Positions 11,894 to 24,979 of a stretch of DNA of 64,000 nt are shown here, piece by piece. A program made the translations under genes and the position numbers. Numbering within the stretch: the stretch's first letter is position 1; each line of letters begins with the position of its first letter. The stretch covers positions 2,327,903 through 2,391,902 of the forward strand of contig NW_023998423.1 in assembly GCF_014805625.2 (NCBI RefSeq), in the 5' to 3' direction. Below the pieces are notes generated by a model. It was not told the origin of the DNA and did no database searches. It saw only the letters and a program-made list of their open reading frames with translations. The DNA comes from Glossina fuscipes. Lineage: Eukaryota; Arthropoda; Insecta; Diptera; Glossinidae.

Positions 11894-14800
11894 CTCATGC
11901 GGCTGCAGTCATCATCTTTCGTTCGAGCTTTCCCCGCTCGCTTATTCTACGAAAATGTATAGCAATAAATAATAAATTAATAAAACCGTCAAAACAAAAA
12001 AAACTAATAATCTTTTAATATATTCAAAGCGAGGAACAACTAATAAACCGTTACTAATTTCCCACTTATTACAAAATCTATTCCAGTAATTAAATCTATG
12101 TAATTCCGTAAAATAGAGAACCGATAAAACTCAATGATTTCGAAAATCAATGGAAATTCTAAAAGGGCTTGTAGAACGGGTTGCATTCATTGAAAAAATT
12201 CATTAAGTCTTTGAACAACTTGATGAAATCGCGAAACAATGCTCCATTTCCATAAATACACGAACAGAATTATTATTTAAGAAAGCGATATACTAGGTAT
12301 GTAAACATGAAGTCGGAATTTAGTCATAGATCCATCTAACACTACCTGTGAAGAGTGTGTAGATCTGAAGTTGAGTTTTTCTTCTTTCTCTTCTTTGGTC
12401 TCAACAAACAGTTGCAATGCGAGCACATATCGTAACACAAAAATACTTATACTAATAACGGAAATGTTGCATTTAACATCAGTTTATTTTTTGGCCACAT
12501 TTTCTTTGCCTAAATGATAGCGAAAAAGTACCTCTAGTGTCATATCCTAATTGTGAATAAAATGTGGATCTGTTTTAAGAATCCTAGGCGTAAAAATTTA
12601 GGGGTAGATGTAGCCATGTTGACCGTATGAGCGAACCAGTTTAGCAAGAAGACAATTCCCTGTGTTTGGTGGCGGTAACAGAAGAGTCTTTAAGGCAACA
12701 AATGGTCAGTTTTTTTGGTAAGGTGTCTGTCTATCCAGCGATAGAGCAAAGTCGATTCGCGACACGTTGAAAACACTCAATTGGGAAGTAATAGCCCGTA
12801 CGACTTGGCCATCGAGCTCGAATCTTTCCGTTTATCATTTGTTTGCCTTGAAAGGCCGCGCACTTGCTTAGCACTTCTCGCTTTACTTCTCATGAAGATG
12901 TAAGGGAATGACTCAAGCAGAGGGTTTTCGCAAGAGAGCAAATGTTTTCTTTGTCAGACAGGTGGGGAAAAAGCACAACCCACAATGGGCCAAAAAATAT
13001 AAATAAAATAATAATATAATTAAATTAAAATGAATTTTATTTCTCATTTTCGTACAAGAGATGCGTATATTCCGCGCAAATATTCCGGTTTCATATGCTC
13101 GTACCTGGTAAGCGGATGACTTGACCGCCATATTATTACAAAACTCATTGCTCTTATTCGATGGGATAGAATACTTCAAACCAAGCATGCTTAGCCAACC
13201 GTCTTATTTTGATTTTATGAATAAGATTTTATTTCGTGCCTTACTCCTAACTCTAGGTGTGTTTGTATGCTGCGTCATGCATTATAGCAAACACCTGTTA
13301 TTCTTAAAAAGTTCTAATTATTTAATGATGAAAATTATTTATATATATATATATATATGGGTTCTTTCTGGTTATAGCGTTTTCTTATTTAATTTAGATA
13401 AGTTTTTATAGCCTGGCTTTCAATTATAGACGGAGCAGATACTTAATTACAAGTGTACTAATTTATTTTATTATATCATTATTGCAGTGAAAGAGAACTA
13501 TGCTGACACTATCAAACCTTTTCTAACAGTTCACCGTAAAGCTGAAAATTCCCAAGAAAGTTTAGTAATAAAATCATTTATTGGTTTGACTTAGATTTAA
13601 TAGAAAATTTATTCGTTCATTTGCTTTCTCCGCAACCTATGCATTTTTGTGTTATAGGGAATACACGTTGCAAGTGATAGGACGTCTTGACGGCATACAT
13701 GCAATTAAGCCGTTCATCATTACTATTTTTGCTAATCGTTTCCCTCTTACGTAACATTTTAATGCGAAGCGAGAAATTATTTAAACTATATATCAGACCA
13801 ATGTCTGTCGATATAGTTAGCAGACTATTGATTTAAGTTGTGTAGAAAGTATACGGAATTGTTAAAGCAAAGAAACCTATTTATTTAATAAATTCTGTTT
13901 TGTCCCCGTCCCCCCATCCCTCTGATCCCTTTGCTCATAATGTTCTAAACATTTCTTGTAGATAGATTGAGGCACAGCGAAATTCAACTAAAATGAGGAA
14001 AGTCAACCAATACATTACAGCTCTAAATGTTTTTTTGCACAATTATTGGATTGAACACTTCACACCAACTGGAGAATGGAGATTAGGTAAACTCTCGGTC
14101 TGATAAGAAACATATTAACTTTCAATTGAATAATGTCTTGATTTCAAACTTCGTGGGAAAATTTGTGAAGCGAGCCCTTCTACGTGTATTTTTAAAAAGC
14201 AAGAGTCTGAGTACGCTGCATATACACTCTAAACACCTATCTTCTACTTTCGCTTAAATTTTGTTTTATCTTTTCTTTTTTCTTAAATCATTTTAGTTCT
14301 TAGTTCTTTTAATCTTTGCAACTTTGTCTGTAAGCATGTTGCTTCAAAAATTTAATTTCAGAAACGGAATTAAGAAGGCATGTGCCTAGTTTTAGCTTGA
14401 TATAGTAATTTTTGTGAATTCGCTGATGTCGGCAATAAGATGGACCGATGGACGGATGAACCGATCGAGCTAAGTCATTTACCTTTTAAAATTATGTCAA
14501 TTTTTAATCAATAATAGTAGGACGTAGAGACAGACACACATTAACTGAATCAACTTTGCATCTTATGTTAATTAGGAATAATTATACTTCGCTGCTTCTT
14601 TCTGACTCCTGCAAACAAGTTAAGAAAATTAATGTACCTTAGGTAACATCAAGATTATCATCCACTCATGAAATGGTCAAAAATATAAACAAAAAAAAAA
14701 CATTATAGTTTTTTTGTAAATGTAAATAAAAGTTTAATAGCTATTATCATTTTTATAAGACTATTTAATGCGGTTGATACACGCCGCTACACATATATTG

Positions 14801-14924
14801 TATTCATATAGTGTTTTTACAATGTATGAAAAGCCGCAGAGAAAGTTTTTACGTATATTCCTTTTTCTATTCTTAATCAGCCTGAGTAGCGTAATGCGGC
14901 CTTTCTGTCCGTTCGTCGACTTCT

Positions 14925-15178
14925 TTTTTATACCTTGCGCCACTTGCAACAAGTTGGTATATTAATTTTGTGCGTGTGTCTGCAACAGCGAGAAGGCATT
15001 GATATCGATCCACCGTTCGATGCAGCGAAGTAAGCTTGTCTGTGCGTCTCGTTATCTTGTGCTTAACGCACAGGTCGAAATTTTCGAGATATTTTGATGA
15101 AATTTGTAACACCAAAGTGTTTGGCCCAAGGCCACAAGCTATCGAAATAGTTTGGATACGACTACATTTTTTTAAAAT
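14925..15178 (+). repeat. dispersed repeat R1 (copy)
   Basis: The copy begins with the TATACC..CACCACTTG-like head, continues through GTATATTAA and GTCTGTGCGTC, then GGTCGAAATTTTCGAGATATT, GATGAAATTTG and TTGGCCCAAGG. It is non-coding. The same block order occurs in the copies at 17.7, 20.8, 35.2 and 58.2 kb, and inverted at 22.3, 33.9 and 40.9 kb. Confidence 0.7.
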
Positions 15179-17684
15179 GTTGTACCCCTTCCAGGAATAC
15201 ACGGCCTACGGTTAATGTTGCCGTTAGATTGCGGAATTTAAGGCATAGCATTGACATGCGTACGGTAGAGCGGTGTGAGCATCTAAAACGAAGCACGCGA
15301 TTGCACCGTTCAAAGCGTTGGAGAAGCGATAAAGATGGTGGTTTCATTATTGGATTCTGAAGCGGCAAAAAAATAAAAAGGCTTGAGATCGAAATTCAAG
15401 GAATGGGGCTTAGAGACTTGGCTTAAGGGGTGAACAACCTTTTGTAAAGTCATTCATAATATTTTTAGTCAAATTGCGTGGCGATAACTCACTATCACAT
15501 AAACCTATTATTGTAGAAGGATTTGCAGGCAAGAACATAGCTGATATCCCTACTGTTCTCCACCTTTCTAAAGCCAATATTACCACTGCCGCGAAGGGGT
15601 TTAAGTGCACAGAAAACATGAAAGAACACTCGCTGAAGTAACTAGAGGCTATATGTCAGCAAGTCTAGGAAAGAGAATGTACGGTGCTAGAAGACACTTT
15701 GGCGCAACTGCATTGCTAGCGTAGCGGATTACTAACAAGGCGATAGAAATAAATTTATTCCTTCTTCTTTAATAATTTTGTAATTTTTTGACGTAGAATA
15801 TTATATAGAGCGTTGTATGTTATACATTCATGTATATTCCCCGGGTGCGTGGAATATTTTTCCCCACAACCTATAAAATATATTTTAAAATAATATTAAT
15901 TTACTGAAGACTCGTTTCTCGCTTCAAAACAAGTTAGTGCTTGTAATAAAACAATTCGGCCCACGACAGATATAATTACTCTCTTCTTTGGTACTTAACA
16001 AAGTAACCTGTCCGATGACTAACATATTTAATATTGTTTTACGTATTTTAGTTAATTAGGAAAAGAAAAAAAAAGGAAAAGGTTCAGTAAACGTATTCCC
16101 AGAAAGCGTCATTAAAGCTTTTAAAAAGAACCTGTCAAGAATTTTTAAAAACATTTATATAAAATATGCAATTCACTAAAATACAAGCACGACAGCTGTC
16201 TTTAGAGTTACGCCGAATCTTTGTTTAAATCGATGCATTACATTAGTGCACTGGCAATAGATTATTAAATGCGGTGTCGTGAGGTAGATGTCCCTTTGTT
16301 TTTGTTGTTACTGATTGTAAGTTTCAATTTTTTCCTATTGCGAACACGTTTGCAGGCCAACCGTAGCGATTTCTTCCGCTGAAATATTATACGAACCTTG
16401 TAAATGTTTGCATCGAATGTCAAGTTAATACGTTGCTATGAGTATTTAACTATAGCTTTTGGCCCCGCAGGATTATGAATGAACCGTACCCATTTTTAGA
16501 TGCAGGCTGTGACCGTCAATTAATCTGGCAAGTTTCGGCTTTTGATCTTAACGTTTACGAGGGTAGGTCGTTCCAACACCGGCACGACAAAGGGACGGAA
16601 TTCAATCAACTCAGAATGTAAGGTTTATCAAAGACATATACACAATACATCACTCAATATGTTTGTAGCATGACATAAACATATCGCATGACTATCAGCG
16701 AATCCTATACGATTTTTCGATAGTATCAACATTCAATTAAAGTGGAATTCGAAAAATATTATGGGCAGATAGCTGCGTGCTTTGGACACAGGGCACCTGA
16801 AGAAAAACCTGAACTCTTGGTAACAAAAAAAGAAGAACCTTCAATGAAGTGTATCAAAATATCGTGACAGTCCGACCATTAGTTTCCAAGTTGTCTACAA
16901 GTTGTTTTACGGCCACATGGCTGTTGCTCAGAATACTCCGAGATACAGCACAGAGACTTAACAACTCACAAAGCATTTTATTCTTCTTATTGTTTTCATG
17001 TCTTAGGAACATCGTTCCATATTAAAATTGATACTGACTAGCGTTATTCTGACTATCAAATTTCAAATCTAATCTTTGAATCTAATACGAGCTTACGAAA
17101 ACTATAGCAAGACAACACTTTTTTTTTCTCTTATAACGAGTAAAACGCTAGACATGAATTTTAAATTTTTTCATTGTTTTATAAAATCAAAAGTAGCGCC
17201 ACTAAGCCACCTGCAACTCGTCATACACTTTACTTAAAAAGCATTTCACGGTATCGCAAAACGAAAAGCAAATATGGTGCACCCGAGTTCTTCGCAAGGA
17301 ACACTTTTACTAATGCCAAAAAAATCATTGAATATTTTTGCAGAAATTTATGTTTTCTCTTGCAAACTTGATGTTATTTTCTTTCAATTAATTATGAATT
17401 TGCCAAATAAAAAAAAAGTAAATTACATATGCATTATATACATTCACTGCATACATTTATAAATTATTCTTTTTTTGATAACTACATGTTGTTCGAATTT
17501 ATTAATGTGCATAGGTCAATGATAATGACAACCTGAAGAGAAAGACATACGCAGACAGTTAATTGAAGAAGACTACCGGTAGCAAAGATAATAAATTTTA
17601 AACTGGCGCATAGCGACGCATAGAAGACTTTATACATAATATTGGAAAGAAAATAAATTAATAAAATGCATTAATTGTTTTTAT

Positions 17685-18065
17685 ACCCTACACCATTTGC
17701 AGTGCAAATTTGCGTTGACAAATCGAACAGGACTTGATAGGCTTATTATACCGTTTGTTTTAGTATCCCTTTTTAAGGGGTTCTAAGCTTTCACGTCCGG
17801 CTATCTCTCTCTATCTGTCTGTCTGTTCATGTACGCATTCTCTGTCCATGTGTCCGCCTATGCTGATGTACGTCTGTCCCTGTGACCATCTTGCATTCTT
17901 GGGTGCAGCTGACAGGTCGCAATGCTTGAGATATTTTGCTGAAATTTATTACGCCGATATGTTCTTGATCAAGGATGAACGCCATTTTTCGATCACTTCC
18001 CAAGTAAAAGTTTATTTGAAAAAGTTTCTATATGAATAACTGAATGAAGAGGAATCGTGTAGGGC
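17685..18065 (+). repeat. dispersed repeat R1 (copy)
   Basis: The head TATACCCTACACCATTTGCA is the cleanest in the window. It is followed by the CTGTCTGTCTG run, CAGGTCGCAATGCTTGAGAT, TTGATCAAGGATGAACGCCA and TTTTCGATCACTTCCC. The block order matches the other R1 copies. Confidence 0.75.
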
Positions 18066-18364
18066 ATTTAAGGATACTTAAATGCATAAAGTTTTGAGAG
18101 CTTCATGAGATTATTTTTACAAATTTATGGATGTAATATAAACTAATTTTTAAATCTAAATGTAAAAAGCTTTTGCATCTAACTAACTGTGGAATGCAAA
18201 GAATTGAGTATATCATTAAATCGAATGCTTGCTATAATATAGGAAAGAGTTAATCATCCAATTAAATTGCTAAACGTGTATAGGCGATGTATGGGCATAC
18301 ATTTTATTTAATTAAATAGTTACTGGATAGAATATTACAATTTTTGTATTTATATCCGTCATCG

Positions 18365-18700
18365 AGAGGTGGGAAGGATGTACTGATTTTGTTAAAGCAT
18401 TTGCAACATTTAAAAGGTAACTTTAGACGCCCTACAATACATATATACGTTCTTAATGCATCTTTGCATCAAATACCGCATCAGTCGAGCTAAGTCCGCC
18501 TGTCCGCTTGCAACGACCAAGAGGAAGTCTTAACTAATAGCAAAAGCTAAAGAAGTCTAGGTATCCATGTCCGGCAGTCTGTCCGCGAGTGTGTCTGTTT
18601 GGTAAATATTCCTTCAATCGGGAATGTTACAATATCGCCTTCAACCATTGGAAGTTATCGCAGGCAATCTGGTTTTGAAAATGAATCAAATCGGTCAAAA
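18365..18700 (+). repeat. dispersed repeat R2 (copy)
   Basis: This copy shares blocks with 27135-27400: TTTTGTTAA..CATTTG, GACGCCCTACAATA, GTCCGTCTGTCCG, a CATTGGAAG block, and TTTTGAAAATG..TCAAATCGGTC. It is related in style to R1 but differs in sequence. It is non-coding. Confidence 0.55.
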
Positions 18701-19371
18701 GACACGGCTATCAGATGGGAACACTTTTTTCTCAAAGTTAAAAAATCAGATTTCTTTGCCCATTTCTCATAAACTATAGCAGATACAACGATGAAAAGCT
18801 CCACACATAATTTATAAGTGATTCCATCGCGCTTGTACAAAAATGGGCTAAATCCGTCACACACAACTCAATATCACGGTATATAGAAATTTTATTTCTA
18901 ATTTTTATTCCTTGTAAAAGTAATGGTACGAAACAGGCGGCCATAGCCGAATATTATTTTTTGACTAACTATTTATGTGATGAGTACAATAACATAAGGA
19001 TCAAAATAGGAACAAGGAAAAAGCCTCTATCGCGCAACAGTTGTTCGTATAAAAGCTCTTTAAAATGAGACGCTAAGGGAAACGTTCGAAATTATGGTCC
19101 GATTCCAAAAGTTTTCAATAGATTTCTTCCTCGCGACAAAGCTATGCTGGCGTACCGATTTCATTAGAATGTCTCAAAGTTCCTGCCTGTAGGTCGGACA
19201 CCAGAAAACAAGACACATCGGCGGACCGTCGGACAAGCTTAAATCTAGGAAGTAGCTCTATCTACCTCTAGATCTATTTCAATTTATTCTTGGTGTTGAA
19301 TATATCCGTGCAAACTGTCCAACAAGTGCCATATCGCAATTACAATTACATGTAATCAAGAGAGCTATCAT

Positions 19372-19425
19372 TTCTCTCTCTCTATCTCTCTCTCTCTATC
19401 TATCTACTTATCTATCTGTCTATCT
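19372..19425. repeat. TCTC/TATC microsatellite
   Basis: A compound run of TC and TATC units, likely polymorphic. Confidence 0.8.
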
Positions 19426-20794
19426 TCCTGTTTTTTGTTTTGCCCTTTTTTTCTTTCTTAGAACAAGACCTATCATCCTTACCTAGCGAATTGTAATTCT
19501 TCTCAGTAAAAGAAAACGAGTCTATAGTAAAAAGTGATAGAGCGACCGAGAGCGAAATGAGATATACTCGCAATTATTCGGCTCAAGGAGAGACTTTTGC
19601 TATTTACATCATCTGATCAGCTTGAAACTCTGATTAGTTCGTTCTTCCTCAGGACAAAGTTACAAAAGACAGGACGGAATAGTGAAAATTAATCACGTTC
19701 GGATGCGCGCAAAATGTTTTTGTCATTAATGGAAGTTTCCATGCTATTGCTAAGTCATTATAAACGCTTTTATATTCGCAAACATCTTTCGCTTTCTTGA
19801 TAGGCAAATCCCGTGATTTGAAGGTACGGATGCTTTCAAAATTTACAATCTTTGTTCAAGGATTTATACGAACTTTATTTGATATGTAGTTGCTCTTATC
19901 AAAATGTTTTTGTATGGAAATGTGTGCGAGTTTTTACGATATACAGCTAACTTCATTAAATGTTTATTTAATCATAGCGCTTTAGCAACAGTGTCAGTGT
20001 TTCGAAAATTGTTAATCAGAATTTAGGAATGCCTTTGGCATATTAAATATTTTATAATTACGGGGATTTTTTTTTATATTTTTAGATGGTTTTGCCTTTC
20101 ATTCGAGTTGTTTTCCTAGCAGTTCTCTCTTCTTTAGTTTATTGTGCGTTCACACTGAGATTGATTTCGTCGATTTCGTTAAATCATTTCGCTTGAAATC
20201 AGTGACGTTTACCTTACATTCAAATCGTTAAATGAGTAATTGTTTTCGTCTTATAAACACATCGTTTTTGCTAATTTAAAAACATGTCATAAACAATGAA
20301 AGATAAAGAAAAATAAAAAAATTAAAAATAAGGAACTGCTAGGTTATGCTTCTGCTCTCCTATAAAATAATTATTCTCTTTTTTTTTTCTTTTTAATATG
20401 AACAATCATTTGAGTGGCTATACATGTGACACGCTGACGGTCAGAAAGAAGTAGGGAAAGAGAGAGAAAATAGCCGCAGTAGGGCGATGATATACTTTCC
20501 AAAACATTTCAAACTGCCAGAAAGACTCTTCGCAAATCTTGTCAAGTTAATATATTCATGATCAATATGAAAATTCTGTATTGATTTAAGTATTCCCATT
20601 TGTTGTTGTTGTATGTGTTATGTCTTTCCTGAAGGTTCTCCTCGGTTTTTTTGCGTATTACTCATAAGCTACGATACTAAAAATCTGTATGCTCTGTGGA
20701 TAATCGTGCAGTACAAGTACAACCAATTGAAAAAAGTCGTCCACGCGCATCCCATATTATTAGGAATCGAGATTTGATTTTCTTCGAGCTTTTT

Positions 20795-21100
20795 GTACCG
20801 TACACCACTTGCGGAAACGACAATACTCAAAATAACTTGAGATAGATCCATCTTTTATTATACCGAGTTCAGATTGTCTGTCCGTCTGTGCACCGCGTTT
20901 CCAAGTGTTTAACCTACAGGCCGCCATTTTTGAGATCTTTTGATGGAATTTGGTATATTGGCATGTTTTAGTCCAAGGCTGAACGCTACTAGAAATCGTT
21001 CGGACTGAGTCACATTTTCGACCACTCCCCATAGAAAGCCCTATTTTGAAAAACCATATTATGAACAAGGGCATTAAACGAAGTAGTGTAGGGTATTTAA
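20795..21100 (+). repeat. dispersed repeat R1 (copy)
   Basis: The blocks GTACACCACTTGCGG, GATAGATCCATCTTTTATTA, TGTCCGTCTGTGCACCGCGT, GATGGAATTTGGTATATTGG and TTTTCGACCACTCCCCAT follow the R1 order. Confidence 0.75.
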
Positions 21101-22249
21101 TTAGGGTAATCGCATCCCACTAGAGCCGAATATAATTTCGCCGCTTGTGTGTTTTGCATTTTTGTCCATTGCTTACTAGCAGCACTTTCATTCCTTTTCT
21201 TGTTTTTGGATAGTTAGCAATGCTGCATTATCGACCACTAATTTGTTATGAAAAAGGAGAGGTAAACTCTGTTTTCTTGTTTTGTAAAACTGGATTTCAA
21301 CTTGATTTCTCTGAAAGTGCGATTTCGCACTTGATTTTAATTCGTTTCTTTTTTCTTGATAAAATTTGTGATTTTTTACTTGATCACAGCTGAGATAAAC
21401 CGAAATGCCCGAAATCCATGAAATCACCCTCAGTTATGAATAGAGGACATATGTAAGAGATATGCCATTATAAGTAGGTGCAGAGGTAAAAGTAGTTAAA
21501 CTTTAAGTTCGGCTGGTAAAAGTAGTCAAACATTAAGTTTGCTTTACGAGAGTTTACGTGCATTGCTATACTACAGCTCTTTGCTACGTTTGATGAATGA
21601 TGAGTGGCATATATAGGCATCAATGGTTCTCTTAGAGATAATTATTATTCCGCGTTGCAAATTCAATTAAGGAGAGAATTATTTGAACTAGAATTGAGGA
21701 ATAATTCAATTGGTTTTTTCTGCAAAAACCTTGAGAGAGCATGTCAAGGATATTTATCTCTCAGGCAAAGAAAAGAAGAGAGAATTGATTGCATCAAAGT
21801 CGTCTTTCTTCGGATTTGCCTTTCATATAGTTCAGGAATTACTATATAATCGAATACGCAGAAGTTTGTAATTTCTAATGCACACACGTCACATTCAAGT
21901 TTATGTGAATGCTGAAAAGTTTTGCGTGACACATGATTGAAAAAAAAAAAAACGCCGATTATTTCGTTCTCAAGACACTCGGATTTTCCCATTGTCTTCA
22001 GAAAAATTCTAATGAAATAATTTCTAGGTAAGCAAATGTTGCTCTACTTTTAAGGTCAACGCTAAGATTAAGCGGTAAGTGAGGGTATTAACCGAAAGCG
22101 ATTTCATTGATAATTTGCAGCGAATAAGTAATTAAAGGCAATAATTGAAATTTAATGCGAAATGTCAAACAAGTTTTTAATGAGAATTTCCAAGTGAAAC
22201 AACATATGTGCGCTTAAATACAGTCAAGCACGTCTAAATAGCTCAGACC

Positions 22250-22510
22250 TTCCCATGAAAAGAAATACAAAGGTTTATTTACCGATTTATAAGCTTTGTT
22301 ATGCTCTTATATTAACTAAAACCACTAAATATCCGACACTATCCTAGATGTAATACAAAGTATATGGATAGAAATGAAGCGGGCAGCCGAATAGACGGAC
22401 AGATAACGTTAAACCGATAAGAAAATGACTTTGCATCGATCGGTATAGTAAAAGGGGAGTCTGTCTCAAGTCCTTGTGGGTATTCCATACATCCTTGTGC
22501 GGAAGATGCC
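22250..22510 (-). repeat. dispersed repeat R1 (inverted copy)
   Basis: Read on the - strand, it shows CTTTTACTATACCGATCGAT, then GGTTTAACGTTATCTGTCCG in the same order as the 5' half of the + strand R1 copies. Confidence 0.6.
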
Positions 22511-24357
22511 CCTGTTTTCCATATCATGTACCGAATAATGAGCAATCCTGTTAGGCGTATATCTTTGCTCCGTTCATTTGTTTTTCGTCATTCGAGTCTT
22601 TATTGTAAAAAACTGATTATTCATTTATTATTCATAGTATTGGCAATCGCGAAAGATATTCATCTTTACCTCTCCAGCTCTACCCAAAAAACTCTGGTGT
22701 GTACAGTTGCGTGTAAGCTAAAGACAGACTTTTAAATAAGGAAATAAGAGTTTTATTTGGCTCCATACATTTCTACTGGCACTCTCTCTTAGCAATTGTG
22801 GAAACTCAACTCCATGCAAACAATAATAATAAAGTTGAACCACATCGGTTCACTCATATAAGTGAAGTCAGGTAAAGTACGCTTTTACATAGAAACAAGA
22901 CAACACTTTTAGCATTTTTTGACGAGCACATCAGTAGAATTGTTTTGTTGAGATGGTCATGGAAACGATACTTTGGACTACTTTAAAAGAATATCAATAT
23001 CTTGGAATAATTGAAATAGAAAAGTGCAAAAGTCCAATAAAAATATACTCAAAAATATGAAAATTCTTTGCACCTAAAGAAAAGAAGAACAAACTTTCCC
23101 AACTGACAAAAACTTTAGATAAACTAAATTATTGGTTAATCTAATAAAATATATTAAACGTTATAAAAAAAAAAAAATTAAAATAAGAAAAAAAAAAAAG
23201 ATTTTTTGTGTTCCATATATATATGCTTGACTGTGTGCAATTACCTTGTCTGTAGCATTTATGTATCGCTGGTTGTATATCTATACATTCTGCTCTTCTT
23301 TTTACACGGTACTTATATTCCTTACAAATCCGTGCAAGAAAATAGAATAAAAAAATAGATGAGGCATATGGCAACGTTGGCTGTATGTTCCACAAGTTTA
23401 AAAAATCGTGTGAGATCAAAAAAATTCTGAATATTTTCCCTAAAAAGATGATAATGAAATTCTTTTTACATATTTATCAGACAAAGACCATTCAATTTTA
23501 ATATGCGAAATAGATTAAAATTAGGGTGCAGTGAAAATTCAGTCGATAAGTCCAAATTTGAGATAGGAATCAACATCAATTTCCCAACTGTTTATCGCGT
23601 CTTCAAGAAAAGCGTGCACGTTTATCCCGAACTGGATCAAAAATGCTGCCATCAGTTATGTCAGATATGTCCAGTCCAACTGTCTGACAAGATTTGAATG
23701 AACAATTTCCTCCGTTATTAACAGTCTCTGTTAGTTTTTGTATTGTTATAAAGTCTATTGGTAGCACTTATTTTCTCAAGTTGCTGATATAATTCTCGAT
23801 ATCCAAGCTTCGGCGAGGCGTTGGTAAATTTAAAATTTAAAAGAGATTTGTTTATATTTCGGATTCGTGCTAGAATAAAAACTTCGTGTAAAAAAAGTGC
23901 AGGCATGAACAGTGTTATATGAAAACCGTGTAAAGAACGAGTCCTGTGTACTTACTTTTTCCGAAAATTGTTAGTCTGCAACGGCAAATTCCTTCTGAAT
24001 ATTCCCAAGAGTTGCAAAACCCGCGATTAATCTAACATATCACTATAATACCTTCGTTTAGCGATGAATACATAGTTTTAAATAATCATTAAACGCTAGT
24101 TAAACGTTTACTTTGTACTATGTGTAGCCGAGAATCCGATCATAAAAATTATCTAAATTAATGAAAAGATGAGAAAAAGAAAAGCTATAAAAAAATAATT
24201 TTCATCATTAAATAATTAGAGCTTTTTAAAAATAGCAGGTGTTTGTTAGCCTAAATTACACGGCATAAATATTGAGATAACTTAACGAGAGCTATGAAAT
24301 AATATTGTATCCATAAAAATACAATAAGTTGTTGACGTTGAGAAGCTGTGAGATTCA

Positions 24358-24979
24358 ATGCAGATATTCTCTGTTCCGTCAACTACAACAACAAATCTAG
24401 CTTATGTTTTTTTTTTTTTTTTTTTTTATTTATTTAAATACGCTCAGTACAATTTAAGTGGTATGTGCGCATCGAATTATCGAGCGAATGCGTGTTCGTC
24501 TATTAAGATATTATTCACGGAATTCCACTTTGACTATTAATTCTGATTTAATTACTCGAGTGCTTCGGGGGTATCGTTAACAGTTTACTAACTGCCTTGC
24601 TTTCGTTGAATATTTTATTAACAGTTAATGCATTTTTTTTTTTTCTTAGAAAATCCAATAGACAAAGTTTACGAAACAACACAAGCATATGAAAGTGAAC
24701 GTGATTGCAGTTGCATTTCGAGATTTATTAAGCGCATACGTTCTACGGTTAAAAGTTATTTCACATCTCTTTCATTACGCCAAGTAATCTTGAACGATAC
24801 GTACGCGGCTTTTAAGTGAGTTCCACTAAAATCTCATTGAAATCCTGTGACAACTTAAACAAACAAAAATCGCTTATTGTAGGAAATTTCATTTTACTGT
24901 TTCATGCGATAAGAGTGGATTTACAAAAAAAGGGATGATCAGGACTTTTGAATTTTTGAAAATTGTGTTGAGTAAATAA
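24358..24979 (+). CDS. speculative small spliced gene, unknown product
   Basis: Three phase-compatible exons can be drawn: 24358-24460, 24650-24815 and 24883-24979, giving 366 nt or 121 aa. The middle exon is the strongest. It follows a long T tract ending TTAG and encodes ENPIDKVYETTQAYESERDC and onward, ending at AA/GTGAGT. The next intron is only 67 bp and ends TTATTGTAG, and the last exon ends in TAA. The first exon is weak because its many Phe codons come from a poly-T tract. I recognise no family. It may be an exon of an unseen gene, or chance. Confidence 0.22.

Larger units (their letters stand above)
11642..24357. other. intergenic region rich in dispersed repeats
   Basis: Directly upstream of the Mdr50 start codon is a CTG/CAG-type triplet run (about 11857-11893). 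The rest has no ORF that combines length, homology and splice context. It carries copies of a 250-380 bp dispersed repeat at about 14925-15178, 17685-18065, 20795-21100 (+) and 22250-22510 (-), a related repeat at about 18365-18700, and a TCTC/TATC microsatellite at 19372-19425. The Mdr50 promoter and 5' UTR must lie here but were not located. Confidence 0.6.
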
